Assembly: GCF_036322805.1 (NCBI RefSeq) | Contig: NZ_AP027272.1 | Span: 2,976,001-3,040,000, forward strand | Direction of reading: 5' to 3' | Source of the DNA: Planctobacterium marinum | Lineage (GTDB): Bacteria; Pseudomonadota; Gammaproteobacteria; Enterobacterales; Alteromonadaceae | DNA length: 64,000 nt | Part shown: positions 53,241 to 63,044 of the stretch, piece after piece | Numbering within the stretch: position 1 is the stretch's first letter | How the letters are laid out: the number at the start of each line of letters is the position of its first letter | The notes under the pieces: model-generated | Databases searched by the model: none | Told to the model about the DNA's origin: nothing | The model's input: the letters and a program-made list of their open reading frames with translations, nothing else | Made by a program: the position numbers and the translations under genes

Positions 53241-56200
53241 ATGGTAATTAAAAGCACACTCGGAATGAAGAGGATACTTGCGCTATCCCTTCTGTCCGTT
53301 GGTTTGTTTGGCTGCGGTGGTGGTAGCGAGACCAACACCGTTATCGACCCGACAATCGCAACGCCCCCCGTTACGGCTGTAGAACAACCTGATAGCGACT
53401 GGACACTTGTCTGGAGTGACGAATTTGATGGCTCCGCCATTGACACCAACAAATGGACATTAGACGTTAACTGTGACGGCGGCGGTAACTTTGAACAGCA
53501 ATGTTACACTGACGATCCCAGCAACGCTTTCGTCTCAAACGGGGTACTCAACATTGTCGCGATGCCAGCCCCCGAAGAAGCTGGCTTACCTCTCCCCTAT
53601 ACTTCGGCGAAGTTAACCACCAAGAACAAAGGCGACTTTACTTATGGTCGTTTTGAAATGCGCGCCAAAATGCCACAAGGTTTAGGCACCTGGCCAGCGT
53701 TCTGGATGTTACCTACTGACAACGTCTATGGTGAATGGCCAAAATCCGGTGAAATCGACATCATGGAAGCAACCAATCTGAACACCACCGCGGTGTGGGG
53801 GTCAAATGTTGACTTTGTCTTCGGTACGCTGCACTACGGTGATGATTGGCCCGGCAACATTTCTTCAGGAAACAATGTTGTTCCTGCGGCTAACCCGGCT
53901 GAAAACTTCAATGTTTACGCCATTGAATGGCAAGAAGGCGAAATACGCTGGTATATCAACGATTATTTATATGCCACCCAACGCCAATCTGATCCGCTTT
54001 TAACTCCTGATGGTGTGCCATTCGGACTCAGACACAGAGGCTGGGCATTCACTCAGTTTGACCCTCTGACTGGCGAAAAAGGCTGGGTATACGACGAAAG
54101 ACCCTTCGATCAGGATTTCTATCTAATTTTAAACCTTGCGGTAGGTGGTAACCTTCCTGCGGGCTTTTCTGGTTTGGCGCCTGACACCGCAATTGACCCG
54201 GAAGTATTCGCAGAAGGAGAAGCATTCGAAATCGATTACGTAAGAGTATATGAGTGCTCCGCTGATCCAGACACTGGCAGAGGCTGTGAGTCAGTAAGAC
54301 AAGGTTACGACCAACCAGAAACTCTGGACATTGATTTGGCTGAAGGTCAAACCGGTGAAAACGCGGGTGCCTTGGTAGAAGGTACTGCTCCGATCCCTAC
54401 ACTGCCAGCTCCTGAAACCAATGAAACACTGGTTATTTTCGGTGATGGCGAAGCAAATTCAGATTGGAACTTCTGGGATTGTTGCGGTGGCACAGAGCCA
54501 CAGCTCGTGGAAGATGATGAGCGCGGCAACGTCGTAGAATTTGAAATCCTTGACAACAACGGCACCGTTTTGGGCTTTAATGCTCGTGATAATGGTGCAT
54601 CTTTCAACGCCGTAGGCATGGTAGAAAACGGTACACTGAGCTTTGATATGAAAGTTGTCAGCGCCCCTGCGGCCGGTACTCCTTGGCTGTTGAAAGTTGA
54701 AGCCAATGGCACCGGTTCTACTGGGTTTGCTGAAATTAACCTTAATACCAGCTCTGAAGGTGTCGACCCTGTGGCAGGCGAATGGCAAACCTTTACCTTC
54801 CCTCTTTCATACCTACAAGAGCAAGGCCTTGACGTTACAGGCATCGACATCATCATGATCTTCCCTGCCTGGGGCTCTGGTGAAGGTGCGGTATACCGTA
54901 TCGACAACTTAGAAATCGGTGAACCTGGCGCAGGTAGCTCTCCAAGCCTGACTATCTTTGAAGGCGGTACAAACCCCGAATGGCCACTGTGGGATTGCTG
55001 TGGTGGTACAGTACCGATGGAAGTAGAAGACGAAGAGCAAGGCACTGTTGCAGAGTTTGAGATTCTGAATAACGACGGTACCGTGATGGGATTCTTCGGT
55101 CGTGATACGGCAACACCATTTAATGCTGTCGCACTAGTGAATGAAGGTGTACTGCAGTTTGATATGAAAGTGGTGAGCGCACCGGCTGCAGGTACTCCTT
55201 GGTTAATGAAGGTTGAAGCGAACGGTGATGGCAGTGTTGGCTTTGCAGAAGTAAACCTGAATACCAGCACTGAAGGCGCTGATCCGGCAACTGGCGTATG
55301 GCAAACCTATACCTTCCCGATTAGCGACCTACAGGCAGCGGGCCTTGACGTTACAGGTATCGATATCGTCATGATATTCCCTGCCTGGGGTTCTGGTGAA
55401 GGTGCGGTGTACCGCGTCAATAACCTTAAGATTTACAACCCGAATGACAATGGCAACTTAACTGGCCCACTACTCAATGTCTTCTCAGACGGCGTTAATG
55501 ATGCATGGCCGCTATGGGATTGCTGTGGCGGTACAGTACCCACTGTTGAAATGGACGATGCCGAACACGGTGAAGTAGCCGAATTCCGTATCAATGACAA
55601 CAACGGTACCGTGATGGGTTTCTTTGGCCGCGACACTGCGACTCCATTTGATGCTTCATCCATAGTTGCAAACGGTGTTCTACAATTCGAGATGAAAGTA
55701 GAAAACGCACCGGCTACCGACACCTGGCTGTTAAAAGTTGAGGCGAACGGTGATGGCAGTGTGGGCTTTGCTGAAGTACCACTAAACAGCAGCCTTGAAG
55801 CCATGGACCCACAAACCGGCGAATGGCAGACCTACACCTTCCCGCTTCAGGATCTTCTGAATGCAGGTCTGGACGTCACCGGCTTGGACATCATCATGAT
55901 CTTCCCGGCTTGGGGCTCAGGTGAAGGCGCAGTCTATCGAGTTGACAATGTATTCGTAGGTAACCCTGGCGACATCGACACTGTCCTGAATGGCAGCGGT
56001 GGCAGCGGTGGTGGCGCATCAGACGCTGCCTACACCATCTTTGCTGATGAAGCGAATGCCGGTTGGCCACTGTGGGACTGCTGCGGCGGCACAGTTCCCA
56101 CAGTAGAAATGGATGATGCTGAACACGGCGCAGTTGCGGAGTTTGTGATCGAAAACAACAACGGCACAGTGCTGGGCTTTTTCAGCAGAGACGACGGCCA

Positions 56201-56531
56201 GCCGTTTGACGCATCAGCGATTTTTGCGACTGGTAAGTTTCAGTTCGAAATGAAAGTAGTATCACCACCCAGTCAATCTACCAATTGGTTACTAAAGATT
56301 GAGTCAAATGGCGATGGTTCAACCGGATTCGCTGAAGTGGATTTAACCACCAGCAATGAAGGTGCAGCTCCTGTGGTTGGCGAATGGCAAACCTATACGT
56401 TTGATTTGGTTGACCTGGCGGCTGCCGGGCTGGATATCACAGCGATTGACGTCGTGATGGTATTCCCGGCTTGGGCAACCGGAGAAGGTGCGGTTTATCG
56501 TATCGATAATGTTGTATTTCTAGAAAATTAA
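53241..56531 (+). CDS. GH16 laminarinase lipoprotein with four C-terminal repeat modules
   Basis: 1096 residues from ATG 53241, set by GGAGA six bases upstream; an ATG at 53265 is also possible. The lipobox GLFGC anchors it to a membrane, probably at the surface. The GH16 domain (about 45-360) has GEIDIMEA with E171, D173 and E176. After a linker come four modules of about 165 residues (roughly 54423-54926, 54945-55443, 55462-55970 and 56025-56531). Each has WPLWDCCGGT, a Gly-rich NNGTVxGFF, SxGFAEVxLN, WQTYTFPL and FPAWGSGEGAVYRxDN. They resemble the ExoP C-terminal galactose-binding-like domain and are likely beta-glucan-binding. First gene before the TonB receptor. Confidence 0.92.
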   Translation: MVIKSTLGMKRILALSLLSVGLFGCGGGSETNTVIDPTIATPPVTAVEQPDSDWTLVWSDEFDGSAIDTNKWTLDVNCDGGGNFEQQCYTDDPSNAFVSNGVLNIVAMPAPEEAGLPLPYTSAKLTTKNKGDFTYGRFEMRAKMPQGLGTWPAFWMLPTDNVYGEWPKSGEIDIMEATNLNTTAVWGSNVDFVFGTLHYGDDWPGNISSGNNVVPAANPAENFNVYAIEWQEGEIRWYINDYLYATQRQSDPLLTPDGVPFGLRHRGWAFTQFDPLTGEKGWVYDERPFDQDFYLILNLAVGGNLPAGFSGLAPDTAIDPEVFAEGEAFEIDYVRVYECSADPDTGRGCESVRQGYDQPETLDIDLAEGQTGENAGALVEGTAPIPTLPAPETNETLVIFGDGEANSDWNFWDCCGGTEPQLVEDDERGNVVEFEILDNNGTVLGFNARDNGASFNAVGMVENGTLSFDMKVVSAPAAGTPWLLKVEANGTGSTGFAEINLNTSSEGVDPVAGEWQTFTFPLSYLQEQGLDVTGIDIIMIFPAWGSGEGAVYRIDNLEIGEPGAGSSPSLTIFEGGTNPEWPLWDCCGGTVPMEVEDEEQGTVAEFEILNNDGTVMGFFGRDTATPFNAVALVNEGVLQFDMKVVSAPAAGTPWLMKVEANGDGSVGFAEVNLNTSTEGADPATGVWQTYTFPISDLQAAGLDVTGIDIVMIFPAWGSGEGAVYRVNNLKIYNPNDNGNLTGPLLNVFSDGVNDAWPLWDCCGGTVPTVEMDDAEHGEVAEFRINDNNGTVMGFFGRDTATPFDASSIVANGVLQFEMKVENAPATDTWLLKVEANGDGSVGFAEVPLNSSLEAMDPQTGEWQTYTFPLQDLLNAGLDVTGLDIIMIFPAWGSGEGAVYRVDNVFVGNPGDIDTVLNGSGGSGGGASDAAYTIFADEANAGWPLWDCCGGTVPTVEMDDAEHGAVAEFVIENNNGTVLGFFSRDDGQPFDASAIFATGKFQFEMKVVSPPSQSTNWLLKIESNGDGSTGFAEVDLTTSNEGAAPVVGEWQTYTFDLVDLAAAGLDITAIDVVMVFPAWATGEGAVYRIDNVVFLEN

Positions 56532-56555
56532 CAGGAACACAAATTAACGCGTCTC

Positions 56556-56595
56556 GCAGCCTGAAATAAGCACTCATTTATGGCTTTCAGGCTGC
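56556..56595 (+). other. Intercistronic hairpin between GH16 and TonB receptor genes
   Basis: GCAGCCTGAAA (56556-56566) and TTTCAGGCTGC (56585-56595) are a perfect 11-base stem with an 18-base loop. No T run follows, so it is not a simple terminator; it may set the mRNA stability of the two genes differently. Confidence 0.6.
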
Positions 56596-56628
56596 CAAGT
56601 AAGCATACGAATTAAAAGTAGGACAACT

Positions 56629-59541
56629 ATGAAACAGACCAAATTCTTTAAAACCAGGTTGTCGGTAGCCATCTCAATGCTATTGGGTGCAACAACCGTA
56701 GCGCCAGTTATGGCGCAGGAAGCAGATACAGATGCTGCCAATGATAATGTGGAAATAATCGAGGTATCGGGTATTCGCGGCAGTTTGGCCCGTTCACAAG
56801 ATATCAAACGCGATTCAGCAGGTGTTGTTGATGCGATATCTGCAGAAGAAATGGGTAAATTTCCCGATACCAACCTGGCTGAATCACTGCAACGTATTAC
56901 CGGCGTGAGCGTCAGTCGCTCCAATGGTGAAGGTAGTGAAATTACCGTGCGTGGTTTTGGCCCCGGGTTTAACCTGGTCACCTTAAACGGTCGTCAAATG
57001 CCGGGCACGGGTTATACCCGCTCCTATGATTTGGCCAACCTGTCATCTGAAGGCGTCTCGACTCTGGAAGTGCACAAGACCGCTAAATCCTATCTACCAA
57101 GTGGTGGATTGGGTGCCACGGTTAACATTATGACCACTAAACCCTTGAACAGTCCGGGTTTTAAATATTCCGCGTCCGCTAAAGGAATTTACGACGAGTC
57201 AAATGTTAAAGGCGATGATGTGACCCCTGAATTCGCTGCGGTCATTAGCAACACATTCCTGGATGATAACTTTGGCGTTGCCTTGTCATTTTCTCATCAG
57301 GAACGTGACTTTCAGCAACAATCTGCCAACATTCAGGGCTGGAAGGCGCAAAGCCTGTTCTCTGATAACAGCTTTGCCTCCAGAAGCGAAGAGCATGCGG
57401 CAAGAGAGGACTACGTAGGTAGCATTTTCCTGCCGCAAGATGTTAACTACGGCATCAATGATGTACAAAGAGAACGTACTAATGGGCAGTTAACACTTCA
57501 ATACGCCATTACTGACGACTTTATTGCCACAGTAGATTACACCGCGACCCGCGTTACAGTTGGTAGCGAGTACGTTGGCTGGGGCTTCTGGTATGGCGGT
57601 TTTGGTGGTGTTTCTTCGTTTGATTACAACGAAAACGGCACGGTTACCTATATGGATGTCAGAGCCGACGATGGTTCATTTACGGCCAACCGCGCAACCA
57701 CAGACGTGGAAGCCGACTCAATCGGGATAAACCTGGACTGGAATGTCAACGAAGACTTCAATGTCAGCTTTGATTATCACGACTCCTCCAACGGCGCCGA
57801 CAACGGAGCAGATCCTGGTTTGGGAAGTACAGGTCAGTTAATCTTTGGTTCCAATCTGGTTGACAGAACCACGTTTGATATTCGTGAAGGTGACATTCCT
57901 CAAATATTCGGTTACTGGCAAAACGGTGGCAATGAAATGCTGCCCAGTGAGATTGATCATAACTTTGACCAATTCATACACAGTCCGGGCGAAGCCACAG
58001 TTGAACAGTTCCAGTTAGATGTTGAGTGGGTCAATCCCTACGATTTCCCTCTGGTTAGTTTAAAAGTGGGCGCAGCCTACACTGAGAACTTCCTTGAAGG
58101 ATCAAATACCTGGAGTGGTCTGATGGGTGGTCCTGGCTTCAGTCCAAGCTACACTGCCCTTTTCCCGGACAACATGTTTGTGCGCAACAGCACAGCAGGT
58201 TTCCTGGATGAGTTCAGTGGTGGTGGTAATGATTTGGCCACAAACTACTACTACACCTTTGACTACGATGAGGCCATTTCACGTGCTGCGGCTAATATTC
58301 CGGGCTATGATCCGGATTTTGTCAGCACCCGGGGAGACGCATCCATCCTTGAAGAGACCACATCGTTCTACATCGCGTCACAATGGGATTTTGAAGTCAG
58401 TGAGTATCTGGTACAACTGAACGCTGGCGTTAGATATGAGGAAACCGACGTCACCAGTCGCGCACTACAGTTAATCCCGCTACAAGTTAACTGGGTAGCA
58501 GCAACTGAGTGGATTACTATCTTCTCTGATGATCAGCAATACTATGTAGACCAAGGTGAAAATGATGTATTTTTGCCATCCTTGGATTTGAAAGTAGACA
58601 TCACAGACGACCTGGTAGGACGTATTTCATGGGGTAAAACCATGGCTCGTCCAAATTTGGGTGATCTAGTGAGCATCCTCTCAGTTTCAGGTAGCCCAAA
58701 ACCAGGTGCCAGAACAGGTGGCCAAGGTAATACCAGTTTATTGCCATTTGAATCCACTAACCTGGATATCTCCTTAGAGTACTATTACGGCGAAGCCAGC
58801 TATGCTTCTATCGGTTACTTTAAAAAGGATGTTGAAAACTTCGTAGCTACATTACAAAGTGAAGAAACCTTTGAAGGTTTAAATGACATCCAAAACAGTG
58901 CTCGCTGGAACGACGCCGTGAGTGCGCTGGAAGGTATGGGCATGCAAGCCAATGAGACCAATATCTACAACTATCTGGTAGAGAACGGTTTTGCCAACGC
59001 CGATGGTGCCATTGAGCCTCTACCAGGCGATCCACAAATCGTGTGGACTATCAGCAAACCTCAAAACCTGGATGAGAAATCTGTAGATGGTTTCGAAATA
59101 GCAGTGCAGCACATGTTTGGTGAAACTGGCTTTGGTGCAGCGGTTAACGCCACCTTTGTTGACGGTGACGTAGAATTTGATCCTACGAGTTTTGCAATCC
59201 AATCGCCCTTAAATGGCTTGAGTGATTCTGCAAACGTACAGGCTTTCTATGAAGATGACGAACTGTCAGTGAAATTCACGTACGCATGGCGTGATTCCTA
59301 CTACGCAGGTGGTGGTCAAGGACAGGGTTCTGCAGGCGAGCCAACCCAAACCAAAGAATTCGGTCAGTTAGACTTGAGCATCAACTATGATATCGATGAG
59401 AACCTGACAGTATTCTTTGAGGGCATTAACCTGACTAACGAAGTTGAAGAGAATTATGGTCGCTTTGAAGAGCAATTTCTCTCAGCTCGTCAATACGGTA
59501 CCCGTTACGTCTTGGGTGCGCGTTACTCGTTCTCTGACTAG
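56629..59541 (+). CDS. TonB-dependent receptor for beta-glucan oligomers
   Basis: 970 residues. The signal peptide ends at VMAQ. A TonB-box-like VEIIEVSGIRGSL is followed by the plug (DAISAEEMGKFPDTNLAESLQRITGVSVSR in two strands, ITVRGFGPGFNLVTLNGRQMPG) and a 22-strand-type barrel ending VLGARYSFSD, with Phe third from the end. This is the carbohydrate-type TonB receptor common in Alteromonadales. Its position behind the GH16 lipoprotein gene makes laminari-oligosaccharides the probable substrate. AGGA precedes the ATG by five bases. Confidence 0.92.
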   Translation: MKQTKFFKTRLSVAISMLLGATTVAPVMAQEADTDAANDNVEIIEVSGIRGSLARSQDIKRDSAGVVDAISAEEMGKFPDTNLAESLQRITGVSVSRSNGEGSEITVRGFGPGFNLVTLNGRQMPGTGYTRSYDLANLSSEGVSTLEVHKTAKSYLPSGGLGATVNIMTTKPLNSPGFKYSASAKGIYDESNVKGDDVTPEFAAVISNTFLDDNFGVALSFSHQERDFQQQSANIQGWKAQSLFSDNSFASRSEEHAAREDYVGSIFLPQDVNYGINDVQRERTNGQLTLQYAITDDFIATVDYTATRVTVGSEYVGWGFWYGGFGGVSSFDYNENGTVTYMDVRADDGSFTANRATTDVEADSIGINLDWNVNEDFNVSFDYHDSSNGADNGADPGLGSTGQLIFGSNLVDRTTFDIREGDIPQIFGYWQNGGNEMLPSEIDHNFDQFIHSPGEATVEQFQLDVEWVNPYDFPLVSLKVGAAYTENFLEGSNTWSGLMGGPGFSPSYTALFPDNMFVRNSTAGFLDEFSGGGNDLATNYYYTFDYDEAISRAAANIPGYDPDFVSTRGDASILEETTSFYIASQWDFEVSEYLVQLNAGVRYEETDVTSRALQLIPLQVNWVAATEWITIFSDDQQYYVDQGENDVFLPSLDLKVDITDDLVGRISWGKTMARPNLGDLVSILSVSGSPKPGARTGGQGNTSLLPFESTNLDISLEYYYGEASYASIGYFKKDVENFVATLQSEETFEGLNDIQNSARWNDAVSALEGMGMQANETNIYNYLVENGFANADGAIEPLPGDPQIVWTISKPQNLDEKSVDGFEIAVQHMFGETGFGAAVNATFVDGDVEFDPTSFAIQSPLNGLSDSANVQAFYEDDELSVKFTYAWRDSYYAGGGQGQGSAGEPTQTKEFGQLDLSINYDIDENLTVFFEGINLTNEVEENYGRFEEQFLSARQYGTRYVLGARYSFSD

Positions 59542-59565
59542 TAACACAACAAACCAATAATGCTC

Positions 59566-59600
59566 ATCGGTAACTTGCACTGCAAGTTACCGATTTTTTA
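59566..59600 (+). terminator. Terminator of the GH16-TonB receptor operon
   Basis: Perfect 14-base arms ATCGGTAACTTGCA (59566-59579) and complement (59581-59594) are followed by TTTTTATTT. Confidence 0.93.
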
Positions 59601-59996
59601 TTTAATGACTCCCCACTAAATTAATCTGCAAAGCATATCCTTTATCGTTTTGTTAGCGGCTTGCAGTCGTATCAACATTTCCCCCTCTTGCAAAAGCTAA
59701 ACCAGTATAAAAAGGAGCGCTTGATTGCACAGTTGACCCAAACATCGAACTGCGGATATTTTTTCAACCTAAACAAAGACTTGTTAGTTTTTTGTAGTCG
59801 ATCTCTTACAAGCTTAGGGGAAATACACCAATAGTCATACTAAGGTCTAATACCGGACAATGGCATGATAGTTTTCCGGGCAGAGCGGCAATAATCGCTG
59901 TTTCTTTTTTTAGCTCGGGAGATGGACTTAGAAGTGTCGCCACATACGGCAAGGTGAACTTCTTGCTTTAGCCATTTTTGTATCGACATAAGCACA
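59601..59996. other. About 400 bases without a gene
   Basis: AT-rich upstream region of the solute-binding protein gene. No convincing promoter, RNA or small gene was found. Confidence 0.4.
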
Positions 59997-60848
59997 ATGA
60001 ATAACAACCCGAAATCCAAATTCAATTCAGAGAAACTGCTCAATTATGTTACTCATCTACTTATTTGTAGCGGTATCTTCTTACTATTAATGCTAGTGAG
60101 CCACTCGGTCATCGCGCAATCAGACGAAGATAATCAGATTACTATTGCCGTATTTGAAGACCACAGAGAGCAAGTTGTCTCTTCTCTACCTTACGGTTTG
60201 TCATGGAAGTTAATCGAAAAGGCGGCACAGGCTGAGGGCCTGGATTTGATTAAAATTGCCACCAACTGGCAGTCAGCCATCAATCGTCTCAAGGACCAAC
60301 GTCTTGATGTCGTTTTTGGTGCGTTCAAAACACCAGAGCGAGCACAATGGGCCGACTTCACTCTCCCTTTGGCATCCGATGCCTCAGTATTGTTCAACAG
60401 TCCTGAAAGCCCAATACTGCATCTTGAAGATGTAGATTTCGAGCAGGAAGTTGTCGGAGTAATCTCTAACTCTACCCAGGAAAAGCTCGCTCAGAAATTA
60501 GGCTTTAAACACATATATCCAGCCAGCGAACGCAAAAACCTGGTAAAACTTTTAGAGTCAGGTCGAATCAATTATGTCATGATTGGTGAAAGCATCAGTA
60601 AACTCTATTGCGATTACACAACCCCTTGTTTACAACAGGTGGGACATCCCCTCGCCAACCAGCACAGTCGTGCCATGTCTGCAAAAGCCAACAACAAAGC
60701 CTCAAGCAAGCTTGAGCGGTTAAATCGAGGCTTGGCCCAAATCTACAGCAGTCGAGAAACACTATTGCTATTTCAAGAATACAGCTACTCACAAGACTAC
60801 TTTGACGCCTGGAAAGGTAAAGTCGAGAACGAACTCGCTAGTCGATAA
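59997..60848 (+). CDS. Family-3 type periplasmic solute-binding protein (orphan)
   Basis: 283 residues with a long N-terminus and a signal segment ending VIAQ. The mature part is SBP_bac_3-like: ITIAVFEDHREQVVSS, LSWKLIEKAAQAEGLDL, RLKDQRLDVVFGAFKTPERAQWADFTLPL and GVISNSTQEKLAQKLG. There are no ABC permease or ATPase genes near, so it may feed a sensor or act alone. A second gene of the same type follows. Confidence 0.78.
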   Translation: MNNNPKSKFNSEKLLNYVTHLLICSGIFLLLMLVSHSVIAQSDEDNQITIAVFEDHREQVVSSLPYGLSWKLIEKAAQAEGLDLIKIATNWQSAINRLKDQRLDVVFGAFKTPERAQWADFTLPLASDASVLFNSPESPILHLEDVDFEQEVVGVISNSTQEKLAQKLGFKHIYPASERKNLVKLLESGRINYVMIGESISKLYCDYTTPCLQQVGHPLANQHSRAMSAKANNKASSKLERLNRGLAQIYSSRETLLLFQEYSYSQDYFDAWKGKVENELASR

Positions 60849-61069
60849 GCACCCGCACCTAAGTCGACAACCACAGTTATTGCATTCTTCGTTCTGTACT
60901 GTAGTGCATAAACTCACCGCCCCGTTTCACTGGCCCAACTGTTTCTCGCAGCCAATGTTAAAGTTGAGCAGTGCACTGCAGCAAACGCTTGTTGCTTTCG
61001 CTATTGTCAAATGGGCAAAAACTAAGCTAAGCTCATCATACCAGTACAATATTTCATCGGATAATTTAC

Positions 61070-61762
61070 ATGGCATTGCGCACCATAATTTTAGTTTTGC
61101 TCAGTTTATCTTTCATTACTGCCACTCAGGCAGCAGAAAAAATGAAGCTGGCGGCCCCCTTTTTCCCACCCTACACCTATTTCGATGTGGACGGTAATCT
61201 GGATGGTTTATGGATAAAACAACTGAACCCGGTGCTTCAAGATGCAGGTATCGAATTTATTGCCGTCAACACCCGTATGTCCCGTTTTTACTCATCCATC
61301 GCCACTGGCAAAGTACAATTAAGCGCAATCCCCAAAGGCGTACCTGGCATGGACAATGTCCTATTCAGTGAGCAACCCTTTGCTCGTTTTGACTTACGGG
61401 TATTCTGGCTGGACGACAGACCTGATATCGCCAATGTAAAACAACTAGCAAACCAACGTGTTGTGCTCACTAGAGGCTATAACTATGGCGGTTTTCTGGA
61501 AGAGGCTTTGTCTGAACAAGCGCGTCAAAATTTCCTGCAAGCCAAAACTAAAACCGAAGCCATTGAGTTACTTTTAAAAGGTGAAGCGGACTATGTGTTA
61601 GGTTACTGGGCGTTGATGGATTATCTGCAGAAAAACATGCCTGATGTGCAATTAAACAATAAAAAGATATCGGAAATCCCTATCTATTTTGTTATTCACA
61701 ACAGTGCCGAAAATGCTGATGAGCTTATCAAACAATACGATAGTGCGTTTGCCAGGCAATAA
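61070..61762 (+). CDS. Second family-3 type solute-binding protein (orphan)
   Basis: 230 residues; signal peptide ends at ATQA. Starts MKLAAPFFPPYTYFDVDGNLDGLWI after cleavage-like EK, close to the amino-acid-binding pattern, with FYSSIATGKVQLSAIPKG and EAIELLLKGEADYVLGYW. It is the same general type as the protein 220 bases upstream but not a recent duplicate. No transporter genes adjoin. Ligand unknown. Confidence 0.78.
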   Translation: MALRTIILVLLSLSFITATQAAEKMKLAAPFFPPYTYFDVDGNLDGLWIKQLNPVLQDAGIEFIAVNTRMSRFYSSIATGKVQLSAIPKGVPGMDNVLFSEQPFARFDLRVFWLDDRPDIANVKQLANQRVVLTRGYNYGGFLEEALSEQARQNFLQAKTKTEAIELLLKGEADYVLGYWALMDYLQKNMPDVQLNNKKISEIPIYFVIHNSAENADELIKQYDSAFARQ

Positions 61763-61772
61763 CAGGTTGTTT

Positions 61773-61802
61773 AAAAACCAGGGCTAAATTGCCCTGGTTT
61801 TT
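61773..61802. terminator. Bidirectional terminator
   Basis: AAAAACCAGGGC (61773-61784), loop TAAATT, GCCCTGGTTTTT (61791-61802), between two convergent genes; T runs on both strands. Confidence 0.93.
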
Positions 61803-61826
61803 AGTGAATTAAATCGAATTCAGGAT

Positions 61827-62495
61827 TTATCGCGGCGGATCAACGCGGTCATGGTGAGAGCCATTGACTCTAAACCAGCCAGCAATTGAAATTCGTTCTC
61901 TTTTGGCAGGCAGTACCTCATGGGGAAAGTCCTCGCTGAGAAATGCCACCACGGTTCCTAATCCCGGTATGACCTTGACACCCTCAACATCGTTTTCATT
62001 TGAGTACAACACCAGCTCTCCCCCGTCTTCATTTGTCCAGTTAGGATTCAAATATACCACCAAAGACAGGATCCGGTTTGAGTCACCTTTAAAGGCATCA
62101 ACATGGCGTTTATAAAAGTCGTTTTCACCATAAATGGCGAAATGACTCTCAAAGGAAAACAACCCCAGATAAAGTCGCCGATTTAGATAAGTTTGCAATG
62201 CACCAGCCCATTGCAACCACATCTGCTCCGCCGTTGTCTTACCTGATATCCAACTTATTTCATCTCTGCGCACAAAACGATTGAGATTGTGAGCATCATC
62301 TCGCCCTATCCCGGCCACTTCAAATGCGGCTTTTTGCATGGCACATACCTGTTCGTGTAAACAGCTGGTTAAAGGAACAGGTAACGCAAAAGGATTGATA
62401 CTAAACCCCTTTGTAGTGAGTTGTTGTGCAATCTGTTCAAACAATTCTTGGTTGGCTTCGCTCGCGTTAAAGCTTATTTCAAAGGCAGCACTCAT
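61827..62495 (-). CDS. 2OG-Fe(II) dioxygenase, prolyl-hydroxylase type
   Basis: 222 residues from the ATG at 62495, which has GGAAAG six bases upstream (a TTG two codons earlier lacks spacing). Iron ligands: H131 and D133 in YKRHVDAFKGD and H192 in DFPHEVLPA; R201 in KRERISIAGWF would hold 2-oxoglutarate. LSLVVYLNPNWTNEDGGEL is the usual core. This is the SM-20/PHD-like bacterial group, which hydroxylates prolines in proteins such as EF-Tu in some species. Substrate here unknown. Confidence 0.88.
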   Translation of the reverse strand: MSAAFEISFNASEANQELFEQIAQQLTTKGFSINPFALPVPLTSCLHEQVCAMQKAAFEVAGIGRDDAHNLNRFVRRDEISWISGKTTAEQMWLQWAGALQTYLNRRLYLGLFSFESHFAIYGENDFYKRHVDAFKGDSNRILSLVVYLNPNWTNEDGGELVLYSNENDVEGVKVIPGLGTVVAFLSEDFPHEVLPAKRERISIAGWFRVNGSHHDRVDPPR

Positions 62496-62566
62496 TTGCA
62501 ACTTTCCAGCACATACACAGATAAAGCGAAAACATCGCCAGAAAAAATTTTCATAGTGGTATTTGG

Positions 62567-62770
62567 CTAGTCTTTTCGGGCGGATTTAATATAGGACTTC
62601 ACCGCCTTCAGGCTAGGAAAAGGTGGATACCCTTCCGAGCTCATCTCATCATTAATGGCTAGCAAAATTTGCTTATCGCTGGCATCTGTATCTTGCATAG
62701 CATCCATACAATAATCGTAAGCATCTCTGACGATTTCGACGTCGGGTTTTTCTCGTGTCATGGTCTTCAT
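62567..62770 (-). CDS. Small conserved-looking hypothetical protein
   Basis: 67 residues from ATG 62770 (TTG at 62779 and ATG at 62761 are alternatives; no strong ribosome site). Acidic and helical: VEIVRDAYDYCMDAMQDTD, then GYPPFPSLKAVKSYIKSARKD. It lies behind the dioxygenase in the same orientation but upstream of it in transcription. Function unknown. Confidence 0.55.
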   Translation of the reverse strand: MKTMTREKPDVEIVRDAYDYCMDAMQDTDASDKQILLAINDEMSSEGYPPFPSLKAVKSYIKSARKD

Positions 62771-63044
62771 TTTTGACAATATATAACAAATAAAAATACC
62801 TCATCAGATGCCCCCGCCTTATGACAAGATACTGATGAATTTTCGCGAAACATAGATGGAATTAGCACATTTGAAAATCAAAAATTAATTGTGGTAACGA
62901 TGAAAAATTTTTGATGATGAAAACATTTGACCTCATTATTCATAGACCAGGCGAGTATTAAATGAAATCTGACTATTGTTAAGTGACTAAATATCAGGTT
63001 AACGTATGCCTGTTACACGAAATCGGGCACAATAAAATTTAACC

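Noticed and set aside
60802-61197. 131-codon frame between the two binding-protein genes
   Set aside because: It overlaps both genes in another frame and has low-complexity, unprotein-like content.
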